This document shows, piece after piece, positions 1-6,318 of a stretch of DNA of 9,963 nucleotides. Below the pieces are notes generated by a model. It was not told where the DNA came from. It was given only the letters and a program-made list of their open reading frames with translations, and searched no databases. This stretch comes from Lentisphaerota bacterium. GTDB taxonomy: Bacteria > Verrucomicrobiota > Kiritimatiellia > RFP12 > UBA3636. The translations under genes were made by a program, and so were the position numbers. The DNA lies in assembly GCA_022837245.1 (NCBI GenBank), contig JALHHX010000078.1:1-9963 (forward strand). The letters run 5' to 3'. Position 1 is the first letter of the stretch; each line of letters opens with the position of its first letter.

Positions 1-216
1 CGCCTGCTTTGGAGGCGGTTGTGCCACTACTCATGGGCCGAAGCAAACTCAATGGATGTGGGAGGTACGCGCGAGGAGAGATGATTTGGAATCCCTGGTT
101 CCAGTTCAGCGGGCTTGACCTGGAAGGCGGTGGTATGGTAATCTGCTTCCTTCTTTCCCCGTCAGGGGAGAGTGGCTTAAGGCGATTACCTCCGCACTGC
201 GGACGCCGGCCATGAC
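1..216 (+). other. Non-coding, hairpin-rich region upstream of rpsU
   Basis: No recognisable protein is encoded here. A 68-codon open frame on the plus strand (9-215, TTG start) has no Shine-Dalgarno site and a composition that does not look like a protein. Several hairpins are visible: a 5-bp stem 1-5/13-17; a stem 99-104/120-125 that continues inward past one mismatch (106-108/116-118); and an 8-bp stem 153-160/165-172 with a GTCA loop and one G-U pair. The density of stems suggests a transcribed structured RNA, either the rpsU leader or the 3' part of an RNA gene that begins before the window. I compared it by eye with 6S RNA, SRP RNA, tmRNA, RNase P RNA and tRNA and could not assign it. 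None of the hairpins has a T tract typical of an intrinsic terminator. Confidence 0.35.
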
Positions 217-225
217 AGGAGGTGA
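217..225 (+). promoter_or_regulatory. Strong Shine-Dalgarno site of rpsU
   Basis: AGGAGGTGA is a near-perfect match to the anti-Shine-Dalgarno sequence. Its AGGAGG core (217-222) ends 8 bases before the GTG at 231, which is ideal spacing. It overlaps the alternative GTG at 222, so that codon cannot be the start used with this site. A five-codon mini-frame (ATG 212, TAG 227-229) covers the site and ends one base before the rpsU start. Confidence 0.75.
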
Positions 226-230
226 CTAGC

Positions 231-449
231 GTGATACAAATTCGTGTAAAAAAAGGCGAGGCAATAGAGAAGGCAATCAAACGTCTGAAAAAGGCGATGG
301 ACAAGGAGGGCATTATAAAGCAACTCCGCGCCGAACGCTATTTCGAAAAGCCCTGCGAAAAGAAACGCAAGAAGTCAATTCGCGCACGCTCGCGCGCCCG
401 TAGCCTGGCACGTCGCGCCGCACTCGCGGAGACAATGCCCCGCATATAG
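231..449 (+). CDS. rpsU: Small ribosomal subunit protein bS21
   Basis: This gene encodes bS21, a small basic protein of the 30S subunit that sits near the platform and the mRNA exit region and helps mRNA recruitment during initiation. From the GTG at 231 the protein is 72 residues, the usual size of the family. It begins MIQIRVKKGE, matching the family pattern of a short beta strand followed by helices. A lysine- and arginine-rich C-terminal half (KKRKKSIRARSRARSLARR) is typical of the rRNA-binding tail. An in-frame GTG at 222 would add three residues but lies inside the Shine-Dalgarno site, so 231 is preferred. The next gene starts 4 bases after the stop, which makes rpsU the first visible gene of a long plus-strand operon. 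The identity is secure; the start is likely. Confidence 0.93.
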   Translation: MIQIRVKKGEAIEKAIKRLKKAMDKEGIIKQLRAERYFEKPCEKKRKKSIRARSRARSLARRAALAETMPRI

Positions 450-453
450 GAAA

Positions 454-1407
454 ATGCGATTATCACTATCCACCAACTGGAATTCAACACGTCACGAAGC
501 CGCAGCCGGAATGCTCCGGGAAATTTGCGACTTGGGCTTTGATTCCGTTGAACTAGGATACGCCCTCACAAGGGCGCAGGCGGAAGGAGTCCGCGAATGG
601 GTGGACGCCGGACATGTTGAAGTGTCCAGCGTCCACGCTTTTTGCCCTGGTTCCATAGATGGAAAAACAGGGCCGGAATTGTTTAGCATCACGAATCAGT
701 CCGACAAGGACGGCACCAAACGCGGCATCCAGGCAGTGAAGGAAACAGGCGAATTCGCGTATTCCGTCGGTGCCAAGGCTGTGGTCCTTCACGCAGGCAG
801 AGTGGCAATACGCCGTCACGTCAAGAAGCTGGAGAAAATTGCCGACAAAGGTCTGCTCGACACCCCGAAACACACCAGGGTCATGGAGCGGATGATGGCC
901 GCACGCGACCGCCGCGTCAAAGACAACCTGGACACTCTGTGCGAGTCCCTCAACGAATTGCTCCCATACTTCGAGAAGCTCGGGATCGCGCTCGGACTGG
1001 AAAACCTCCCAACGTACGACGGCATCCCCAACGAACCGGAAATGCAAATTCTGCTGGACAGTTTTCCCTCCCCTTCGTTCGGATGCTGGCACGACAGCGG
1101 CCACGCTCAAGTCCGCCACAATCTGGGACTCACCCACCACGCCGGGATCGTGTCACGATTCTCAGACCGGATCGTCGGGCTGCACCTCCACGACGTGGTC
1201 CGAGCCGCTTCGGACCACCATATGCCGCCAGTCGAAGGCGGCACTGTGAATTTTAAAATATTTTCGCCCCTGCTCGTCAAGGACATCCCATTCGTGCTCG
1301 AACCCTCGCGCGGCACCGACGAGACATCGGTAAAACGCGCGGCGGAATTTCTATGCCGCCTGTGGGAACTCGGCGGCGCGGGGGACGATGACGATAAAAC
1401 CATTTAA
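454..1407 (+). CDS. Sugar phosphate isomerase/epimerase-type TIM barrel protein
   Basis: The protein has 317 residues and the pattern of the xylose-isomerase-like TIM barrel (AP endonuclease 2) superfamily, whose members isomerise or epimerise sugars or act as metal-dependent nucleases. Visible strand-end motifs are SVELGY (31-36), SVHAFCP (59-65), VVLHAGR (110-116), LGLENLP (180-186), CWHDSGHAQV (211-220), VGLHLHDV (241-248) and FVLEPSRG (280-287). By analogy with the family, E183, D214, H217 and E283, with nearby histidines at 245, 255 and 256, would bind a divalent metal. The length fits the sugar-isomerase branch. The ATG lies 4 bases after the rpsU stop with only a close AGG before it, so translation may be coupled to rpsU. 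Substrate cannot be told from sequence. The neighbouring nucleotide-sugar genes make a carbohydrate substrate plausible, but that is inference. Confidence 0.8.
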   Translation: MRLSLSTNWNSTRHEAAAGMLREICDLGFDSVELGYALTRAQAEGVREWVDAGHVEVSSVHAFCPGSIDGKTGPELFSITNQSDKDGTKRGIQAVKETGEFAYSVGAKAVVLHAGRVAIRRHVKKLEKIADKGLLDTPKHTRVMERMMAARDRRVKDNLDTLCESLNELLPYFEKLGIALGLENLPTYDGIPNEPEMQILLDSFPSPSFGCWHDSGHAQVRHNLGLTHHAGIVSRFSDRIVGLHLHDVVRAASDHHMPPVEGGTVNFKIFSPLLVKDIPFVLEPSRGTDETSVKRAAEFLCRLWELGGAGDDDDKTI

Positions 1408-1440
1408 GAACCAACGCATACTAAGGGAAAAAGAAACAAA

Positions 1441-2421
1441 ATGACAAAAAAAGCCCTGATTACAGGTGTTACCGGCCAGGACGGCGCTTACCTTTCCAAA
1501 TTTCTCCTCGAAAAAGGCTACGAGGTATACGGCCTGCTAGCCCGGAGAAGCTCTCCTACCACATGGCGTCTTGAATATCTTGACGTACTCGACAAAATCA
1601 CTCTGATCGACGGCGACTTGACCGATATTGCATCGATAACGCGTGCGCTCAACATCTCCGATGCGGACGAGGTCTACAACCTCGGAGCACAGAGCTTCGT
1701 CGCCACAAGCTGGGCGCAGCCGCTCCTGACAGCCGACGCCACGGGTCTCGGCGCCCTCCACATCCTTGAAGCGCTCCGCCAGGTGCGGCCCCAAGCCCGC
1801 TTCTACCAGGCCTCAACAAGCGAGATGTTCGGCAAAATCCAGGAGCCGATGCAGTCCGAAACTACTCCATTCTACCCGCGCAGCCCGTACGGCGTCTCGA
1901 AACTATTCGCGCACTGGATGACCATCAATTACCGCGAAAGCTTCGGCATCTTTGGCTGCTCAGGCATTCTCTTCAACCACGAGTCACCGCTACGCGGAAT
2001 TGAGTTCGTAACGCGCAAGGTGACGGATGCCGTCGCCCGAATCAAACTCGGTGTCCAGGACAAACTTTCGCTCGGCAACATCGACGCCAAGCGCGACTGG
2101 GGCTTCTCTGGCGACTACGTTAAGGCCATGTGGCTCATGCTCCAGCAGGACGAACCGGACGATTTCGTCGTCGCCACCGGCCGCACCACCACTGTGCGGG
2201 ACATGTGCAAAATCGCATTCGAATACGTCGGCCTCGATTACAACGATTACGTCGTGATCGACCCGAAGTTCTACCGTCCCGCAGAGGTCGAAATTCTACT
2301 CGGCAACCCCGCCAAGGCGCATGCAAAACTCGGATGGGAAGCCAAAACCACGCTCGAGGAGCTCATACACATGATGCTGGACGCCGATTTGATCCGCGTC
2401 AAGAACGAGATACGGTCGTAG
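1441..2421 (+). CDS. gmd: GDP-mannose 4,6-dehydratase
   Basis: This enzyme converts GDP-D-mannose to GDP-4-dehydro-6-deoxy-D-mannose with bound NADP, the common precursor of GDP-L-fucose, GDP-D-rhamnose and related surface sugars. The 326-residue protein is an extended short-chain dehydrogenase. It has the nucleotide-binding motif GVTGQDGAYL (9-18), the STSEMFG segment (125-131) and YPRSPYGVSK (145-154). By alignment with E. coli GMD the catalytic residues are T126, E128, Y150 and K154, with the same spacing. The substrate-binding motifs LFNHESPLRG (177-186) and RDWGFSGDYV are also intact. At about 325 residues it belongs to the shorter GMD group, like the Pseudomonas enzyme. It is preceded by a 33-base gap with a weak AAGGG and is followed 6 bases later by the probable partner reductase. 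Confidence 0.95.
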   Translation: MTKKALITGVTGQDGAYLSKFLLEKGYEVYGLLARRSSPTTWRLEYLDVLDKITLIDGDLTDIASITRALNISDADEVYNLGAQSFVATSWAQPLLTADATGLGALHILEALRQVRPQARFYQASTSEMFGKIQEPMQSETTPFYPRSPYGVSKLFAHWMTINYRESFGIFGCSGILFNHESPLRGIEFVTRKVTDAVARIKLGVQDKLSLGNIDAKRDWGFSGDYVKAMWLMLQQDEPDDFVVATGRTTTVRDMCKIAFEYVGLDYNDYVVIDPKFYRPAEVEILLGNPAKAHAKLGWEAKTTLEELIHMMLDADLIRVKNEIRS

Positions 2422-2427
2422 TCTGAA

Positions 2428-3414
2428 ATGACAACCACTCCCGCCACAAACCACGATTCATCAGGAGAATCCCCACGCTGTGAACGCGTGATTATAACGG
2501 GATCCGCGGGGTTTGTCGGCGCTCACTTGATCCGCGAACTCGAATCTCATGGGCACAAGGTGTTCACTACGGACGCCTTACCTGCCGATGCCTCCGCCGC
2601 GTCGGCGTTGCCCGGGTACAGGCAGGTGGACTTGCGCGACCGCGGGGCGCTGCGCGCGTTCGTACGCGACGTCCACCCCGATGCATGCATACACCTTGGG
2701 GCGATATCCTATGTTCCTGACGGAGACAAGGATCCCTCCACAATGCTCACCGTCAACATCGCCGGAACCGTGAACTTGGCTGAGGCACTACGCCGCGAAG
2801 CGCCTGATTGCAGGATGCTGATGGTCTCGACTTCGCAGGTCTACGGCCCCGTCACCTCCATACGCGCCGCCAACGTCCCAATCCGCGAAATGGCGCCCTT
2901 GCTGCCGCTGTCGATGTACGCTATCTCCAAAGTGGCGGCCGAACACGCCGTGTCGGCTTACAACGGCGCGTACGGGCTCCAAACGCTCATTGCACGCCCC
3001 GCGAACCACACCGGCCCAGGCCAGACGGATCGCTTCGTGGCAGTGTCTTTCGCCAAGCAGGTGCTCGCGGCGAAACGAGGCGAAATCGACGAGATGAAGG
3101 TCGGCAACCTCGATTCGATCCGCGACTTCACGGACGTGCGAGACGTCGTGCGCGCATACCGCCTCATCATAGAACGCGGCCAGAACGGCCAGGCATACAA
3201 CATCACCACAAACGCGCGCGTCAGAATCGGCGAATTGCTCGATACAATCAAAGGGATCGTCGGCGCCGATCCCAAGACAACCGTCGACCCCGCCCTCTTC
3301 CGTCCGAGCGATGCCTCGTTGCGCCTCGACATCTCACGCATACGCGAACATACGGGGTGGTCGCCCAAATACACTCTCGAACAAACACTCACCGATATAA
3401 TAAAATCCCTGTGA
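2428..3414 (+). CDS. rmd: GDP-6-deoxy-D-mannose (GDP-4-keto-6-deoxymannose) reductase
   Basis: This is an extended short-chain dehydrogenase of 328 residues that probably reduces the product of gmd to GDP-D-rhamnose. It shows the Rossmann motif GSAGFVG (25-31), MVSTSQVYG (132-140) and the catalytic pair Y164 and K168 in YAISK. Further along it has RPANHTGPGQTDRFV (190-204), VGNLDSIRDFTDVRDVVRAY (225-244) and a late RPSDASLRLDISRI segment. The last three blocks are characteristic of RMD-type reductases. GDP-L-fucose synthase would instead act as an epimerase-reductase with different motifs. About 20 residues precede the first strand, longer than usual, and no better start codon with a ribosome site is visible, so the N-terminus is uncertain. 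It lies 6 bases after gmd and 1 base before the next gene, consistent with coupled translation. UDP-sugar epimerase activity is a less likely alternative. Confidence 0.8.
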   Translation: MTTTPATNHDSSGESPRCERVIITGSAGFVGAHLIRELESHGHKVFTTDALPADASAASALPGYRQVDLRDRGALRAFVRDVHPDACIHLGAISYVPDGDKDPSTMLTVNIAGTVNLAEALRREAPDCRMLMVSTSQVYGPVTSIRAANVPIREMAPLLPLSMYAISKVAAEHAVSAYNGAYGLQTLIARPANHTGPGQTDRFVAVSFAKQVLAAKRGEIDEMKVGNLDSIRDFTDVRDVVRAYRLIIERGQNGQAYNITTNARVRIGELLDTIKGIVGADPKTTVDPALFRPSDASLRLDISRIREHTGWSPKYTLEQTLTDIIKSL

Positions 3415-3415
3415 T

Positions 3416-4096
3416 ATGAAAATATACTCCACTATCGCGGCGGCCGCAATCGCCGCAATTGCACTCCTCGCAGCCGCCGATGCAAAGGCCGACTCTCTCG
3501 GCGCCTTCACAGGCATAATGCAAACCGATATGCTGGGCGACGGTGATATCGTCGGCGGAATGTTCGAGTTCGACATATTGCCGCAGGTTTCAATCCAGTT
3601 CAGAGGCGCATACGCAGACTCCTTTGAGGAGCTGGACGATGTAAGCGGCATGATAAATGAACTGTCCGCGGTCATACCCGACCTCGAATACTGGGCTGCT
3701 TATTACAACATGGATTCGGCTTCCGTGGAGCTTGAGGATTTCTGCATAATCCCTTTGGAGCTCGGCCTCATAGCCAGGATCCCGCTTCCCGCAAACCCAG
3801 TGACCTTCTACGCAGGCGGAGGCGTCGGATATTATGTGATTCCAGGCTTCGATGTGATTGCCTCAGGCGGATTTTCTGCCGAGGAGGATATAGACAACAT
3901 ATTTGGATATTGGGGTGTATTGGGCGTCGAAGCCGGCATACCGAACCTCTGCGTCTTTGCCGAAGCCAAATACACAGATATAACCGAGGAATCTTTGGAC
4001 TTTGATGTTGACTTCCTAGGCTATAAAGGGACACTCACGGCCGATTTAGACTTGTCGGGCATGACGTATCTCCTTGGCGTTCGCCTAAAATGGTGA
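3416..4096 (+). CDS. Putative outer-membrane beta-barrel protein
   Basis: The 226-residue product begins with a classical signal peptide: MKIYS, an Ala/Ile/Leu-rich core (7-21), then ADAKA with probable signal peptidase I cleavage after A25. The mature part alternates hydrophobic and polar residues in strand-like stretches, for example VSIQFRGAYAD, LELGLIARIPL, VTFYAGGGVGYYVI, CVFAEAKYTDI and MTYLLGVRLKW. It ends in tryptophan, as outer-membrane barrels recognised by the BamA machinery usually end in an aromatic residue. The pattern resembles small 8-stranded OmpA/OmpW-like barrels, but I do not recognise a specific family. It is acidic and has two cysteines in the mature part. Its start lies 1 base after the rmd stop with no clear Shine-Dalgarno site, so it is likely translationally coupled. 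Its stop overlaps the start of the next gene. Function is unknown; a structural or surface role is inferred from the fold. Confidence 0.75.
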   Translation: MKIYSTIAAAAIAAIALLAAADAKADSLGAFTGIMQTDMLGDGDIVGGMFEFDILPQVSIQFRGAYADSFEELDDVSGMINELSAVIPDLEYWAAYYNMDSASVELEDFCIIPLELGLIARIPLPANPVTFYAGGGVGYYVIPGFDVIASGGFSAEEDIDNIFGYWGVLGVEAGIPNLCVFAEAKYTDITEESLDFDVDFLGYKGTLTADLDLSGMTYLLGVRLKW

Positions 4097-4668
4097 TGCA
4101 AAACGACAAGACGCAACTCCGCAGCAAAGCGCGCAACCTGCGCGAGCTACATGCAGCCGATGTCGAAGTCTCTTTCCTTCCGACCATTGCTTCTTTACCG
4201 GAATTTCAGAGAGCAGGGCACGTCGGGATCTATTCAGCGCACGGCGTCGAGGCTCCGACCTCTGACATAATCCCAGAATGCTTCCGACTCGGCAAGCATG
4301 TCGCGATTCCGGCATGGGACTCCGCCACCTCCGGGTATTTATTCTGCGCGATTGATTCTGCAAGCCAGCTAGTGCCTGCAAAAGTCGGAATTCTCGAGCC
4401 GGCAGTCAAAAACCTCATTGATGTTTCAACCCTCGATTTTATAATTGTTCCAGGAGTCATGTTCGACACAGCAGGCACCCGCCTCGGGCACGGACGCGGA
4501 TACTACGACCGCATGCTCGCCAACAGGCGCGCTGACGCATGCCTTGTCGGCCTCGCCTTCGAATGGCAGATATCCCCCACCCCAATCCCGCATGAAGCGC
4601 ATGACGTATCGATGAACATAATCGCAACGCCTTCGCGCCTGATCACAATTCCATCATCAGAGGTATAA
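4096..4668 (+). CDS. ygfA: 5-formyltetrahydrofolate cyclo-ligase
   Basis: This enzyme (MTHFS) uses ATP to convert 5-formyl-tetrahydrofolate to 5,10-methenyl-tetrahydrofolate, returning a storage or inhibitory folate to one-carbon metabolism in the cytoplasm. The protein (190 residues from the ATG at 4096) has the family's N-terminal KTQLRSKARNLRE helix. It also carries the hallmark C-terminal block PGVMFDTAGTRLGHGRG followed by YYDRML, which forms the ATP and folate site. The later HDVSMNIIATPSRLI replaces the more usual acidic residue of the HD(I/V)xxD segment with Asn. Two in-frame starts exist, at 4090 and 4096. The second overlaps the preceding stop as TGATG, a classic coupling arrangement, and is preferred; the first would add only Met-Val. 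The Mur ligase-like gene begins 5 bases after the stop. Confidence 0.9.
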   Translation: MQNDKTQLRSKARNLRELHAADVEVSFLPTIASLPEFQRAGHVGIYSAHGVEAPTSDIIPECFRLGKHVAIPAWDSATSGYLFCAIDSASQLVPAKVGILEPAVKNLIDVSTLDFIIVPGVMFDTAGTRLGHGRGYYDRMLANRRADACLVGLAFEWQISPTPIPHEAHDVSMNIIATPSRLITIPSSEV

Positions 4669-4673
4669 ACATC

Positions 4674-5963
4674 ATGGCCAAGTTGCATCTCGTCGGAATA
4701 GGAGGCGTGGGGATGTCAGCTCTTGCCGAAGCCCTCATGGACATCGGCGCGGAGGTCACTGGCTCCGAACGCTTCATGGATCAAGGCAAGCCCTTGCCTG
4801 TGCTAGACGCGCTACGCTCTCAAGGCGCTCAGATTTTCCCGCAGGATGGCTCTGGCGTAACACCAGACGTCCGCTCCGTCGTGGCAAGCTCCGCAATAGA
4901 GCCGGACAACACCGACCTTCTCGCCGCCAATCGCCTTGGCGTCGAAGTCATACACCGCTCTGTGGCACTGGCACGCGCCATATCGCCAAAAACGCTTGTG
5001 GCCGTCGCCGGCACGTGCGGCAAATCCACCATCACCGCCATGCTCGGGCACATCCTGGAAGAGGCCGGATTCGACCCGTTCGTCGTCAACGGCGCCCCAT
5101 GCGTCAACTGGCACTCTGGCATGCGCACCGGCGCCGTCCGCAACGGCCGCGGAGAATTCTGCGTTGCAGAAATGGATGAGAGCGACCGCTCGCTACTCAA
5201 CTTCAATCCTGAGCACGCAATAATATCAAACTGCTCAGCGGATCATTTCTGCCTGATCGAGTCAAACGAGATCTTCGACAACTTTCTCACGCACGTTTCA
5301 GGACTTGTCCTCGACGGCCGCTACGACACCGAGCCCATGCCGGAAATCCATGAACACGAATGGTCGTGCGAATTTCTCTACCGTGGCAAAGTCCTCACCC
5401 TCCCACATCCTGGACGCCACAATGCGCTCAACGCATGGCAGGCAGCCCGCATGGCTGAAAAGCTCGGAGCCACGACAGATGATTGCATCCGTGCGATGGC
5501 AACATTCCGCGGCATAAAGCGCCGCCTGGAGCTTGTGGGGATACGCGGCGATGGCGTTCGAGTTATTGACGAATACGCGCACAACACGGAAAAAATCCGC
5601 GCCTCGCTCGAAACGCTCCGCTCTCGTTCAAAGCGCGTACTGGCGCTGTGGAGACCTCATGGCTACGGGCCATTGTTTAAGATGTTCGATAGCCTCGTTG
5701 AAATGTTCACCGAAACACTTCGGCCGGACGACATGCTCTTTTTGTTGCCAGTGTTCGACGCCGGAGGCACTGCAAAGCGCGACATAAACTCCGATGCACT
5801 CTACGAACGCCTCATCGCAAACGGCGTGAAATGCGAACTGCTGCCCGACCACCCAGCAGTGATCGAACGCATCTCCGAACTCGTTCGCCACGGCGACATA
5901 ATCGTCACAATGGGCGCCCGCGACCCCGATCTCCCTCTTACCGCCTCCCTTTTAAGCAGGTAG
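4674..5963 (+). CDS. Divergent Mur ligase (MurC/Mpl-like)
   Basis: This 429-residue protein has the three-domain layout of the Mur ligases, which join amino acids or peptides to UDP-N-acetylmuramate using ATP. The N-terminus, HLVGIGGVGMSALAE (5-19) with VTGSER, is the MurC/Mpl Rossmann fold. The ATP loop is GTCGKST (113-119), where MurC and Mpl normally have GTHGKTT. The central AEMDESDRSLLNF segment (165-177) resembles the MurC AEADESD motif. PGRHNALNAWQA (246-257), IKRRLELVG (281-289) and VIDEYAHNTEKI (297-308) complete the core. The last of these has Asn where MurC and Mpl have a second His. At 429 residues it is shorter than typical MurC or Mpl (about 450-490). AGAGGT (4659-4664) provides a good ribosome site 9 bases before the ATG. 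KRRLE favours Mpl (tripeptide recycling) and DESD favours MurC. The substrate is unresolved, and a non-peptidoglycan role is possible. Confidence 0.8.
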   Translation: MAKLHLVGIGGVGMSALAEALMDIGAEVTGSERFMDQGKPLPVLDALRSQGAQIFPQDGSGVTPDVRSVVASSAIEPDNTDLLAANRLGVEVIHRSVALARAISPKTLVAVAGTCGKSTITAMLGHILEEAGFDPFVVNGAPCVNWHSGMRTGAVRNGRGEFCVAEMDESDRSLLNFNPEHAIISNCSADHFCLIESNEIFDNFLTHVSGLVLDGRYDTEPMPEIHEHEWSCEFLYRGKVLTLPHPGRHNALNAWQAARMAEKLGATTDDCIRAMATFRGIKRRLELVGIRGDGVRVIDEYAHNTEKIRASLETLRSRSKRVLALWRPHGYGPLFKMFDSLVEMFTETLRPDDMLFLLPVFDAGGTAKRDINSDALYERLIANGVKCELLPDHPAVIERISELVRHGDIIVTMGARDPDLPLTASLLSR

Positions 5964-6078
5964 TGGGAGAGAGTTGGCAGCGGGTATTTTTCCTGCTGGA
6001 ATTGTGGGCGGCAGCAAGCCTGCAAGCAGAGGCATGATTGCGTGAAAAGTGTTTTTGCGAGCGGGGTTCGCAATGGAG

Positions 6079-6098
6079 GGCGGCAGTCCTCTGACGCC
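6079..6098. repeat. Short GC-rich hairpin
   Basis: GGCGGCAG (6079-6086) pairs with CTGACGCC (6091-6098) in seven of eight positions around a TCCT loop. A second perfect 6-bp stem (6055-6060/6068-6073) lies just upstream. Adjacent small GC-rich stems in a gene-free stretch resemble a degenerate REP-type or dispersed hairpin element. Only one copy is visible in the window, so repetition in the genome is not shown. Confidence 0.3.
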
Positions 6099-6150
6099 GT
6101 CGCAGCATCCAGGTGCGCGGAACATATTTTCCACCTCTGGATATTTGTCA

Positions 6151-6318
6151 TAGCCACAGAGCGCACAGAGAGCACAGAGGCCCTTGGACTGGATGCAGCA
6201 GAGAATCCACTAGGAGGCGATACTGTTGTGGTTGGATGATCCTTCGGCATTTGGCCGACTAAAAACACTGCCGGAAAAGCTCTGCGATCCTCTGTGCCCT
6301 CGGTGTTCTCGGTGGCTA
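6151..6318. repeat. CACAGAG-family interspersed repeat, inverted pair
   Basis: The left arm (6151-6180) begins TAGCCACAGAGCGCACAGAG and repeats CACAGAG three times. The right arm (6289-6318) is its imperfect reverse complement, beginning CCTCTGTGCCCTCGGTG and ending GGTGGCTA. About 25 of 30 positions match. The 108-base interior has no recognisable gene. Periodic CACAGAG/CTCTGTG arrays of this form are familiar as short interspersed elements in planctomycete, verrucomicrobial and related genomes and carry no transposase. A further TTCTGTGGTTAA at 6371-6382 may be a decayed third copy. Origin and function are unknown. The arrangement would form a long imperfect hairpin if transcribed. Confidence 0.7.

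Noticed and set aside
110..170. Possible SRP RNA on the minus strand (GGAAGCAG and CCAGGTCAAGCCC)
   Set aside because: The two conserved-looking pieces are in the wrong order and too far apart for SRP domain IV.
9..215. 68-codon open frame at the left edge
   Set aside because: It has a TTG start without a ribosome site, an implausible composition and overlap with strong hairpins. It runs into the rpsU Shine-Dalgarno region.
553..1140. 195-codon minus-strand frame inside the TIM-barrel gene
   Set aside because: It is antisense to a gene with clear conserved motifs and has no recognisable domain. It is a by-product of biased codon use.
2808..3419. 203-codon plus-strand frame within rmd
   Set aside because: It is Arg- and His-rich text from an alternative frame of a well-supported reductase.
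5978..5998. Intrinsic terminator after the Mur ligase
   Set aside because: The 7-bp stem has its T run inside the loop and none after the stem.
6151..6180. CRISPR array
   Set aside because: The repeated unit is about 7-10 bases with no spacers, and the second arm is inverted rather than direct.
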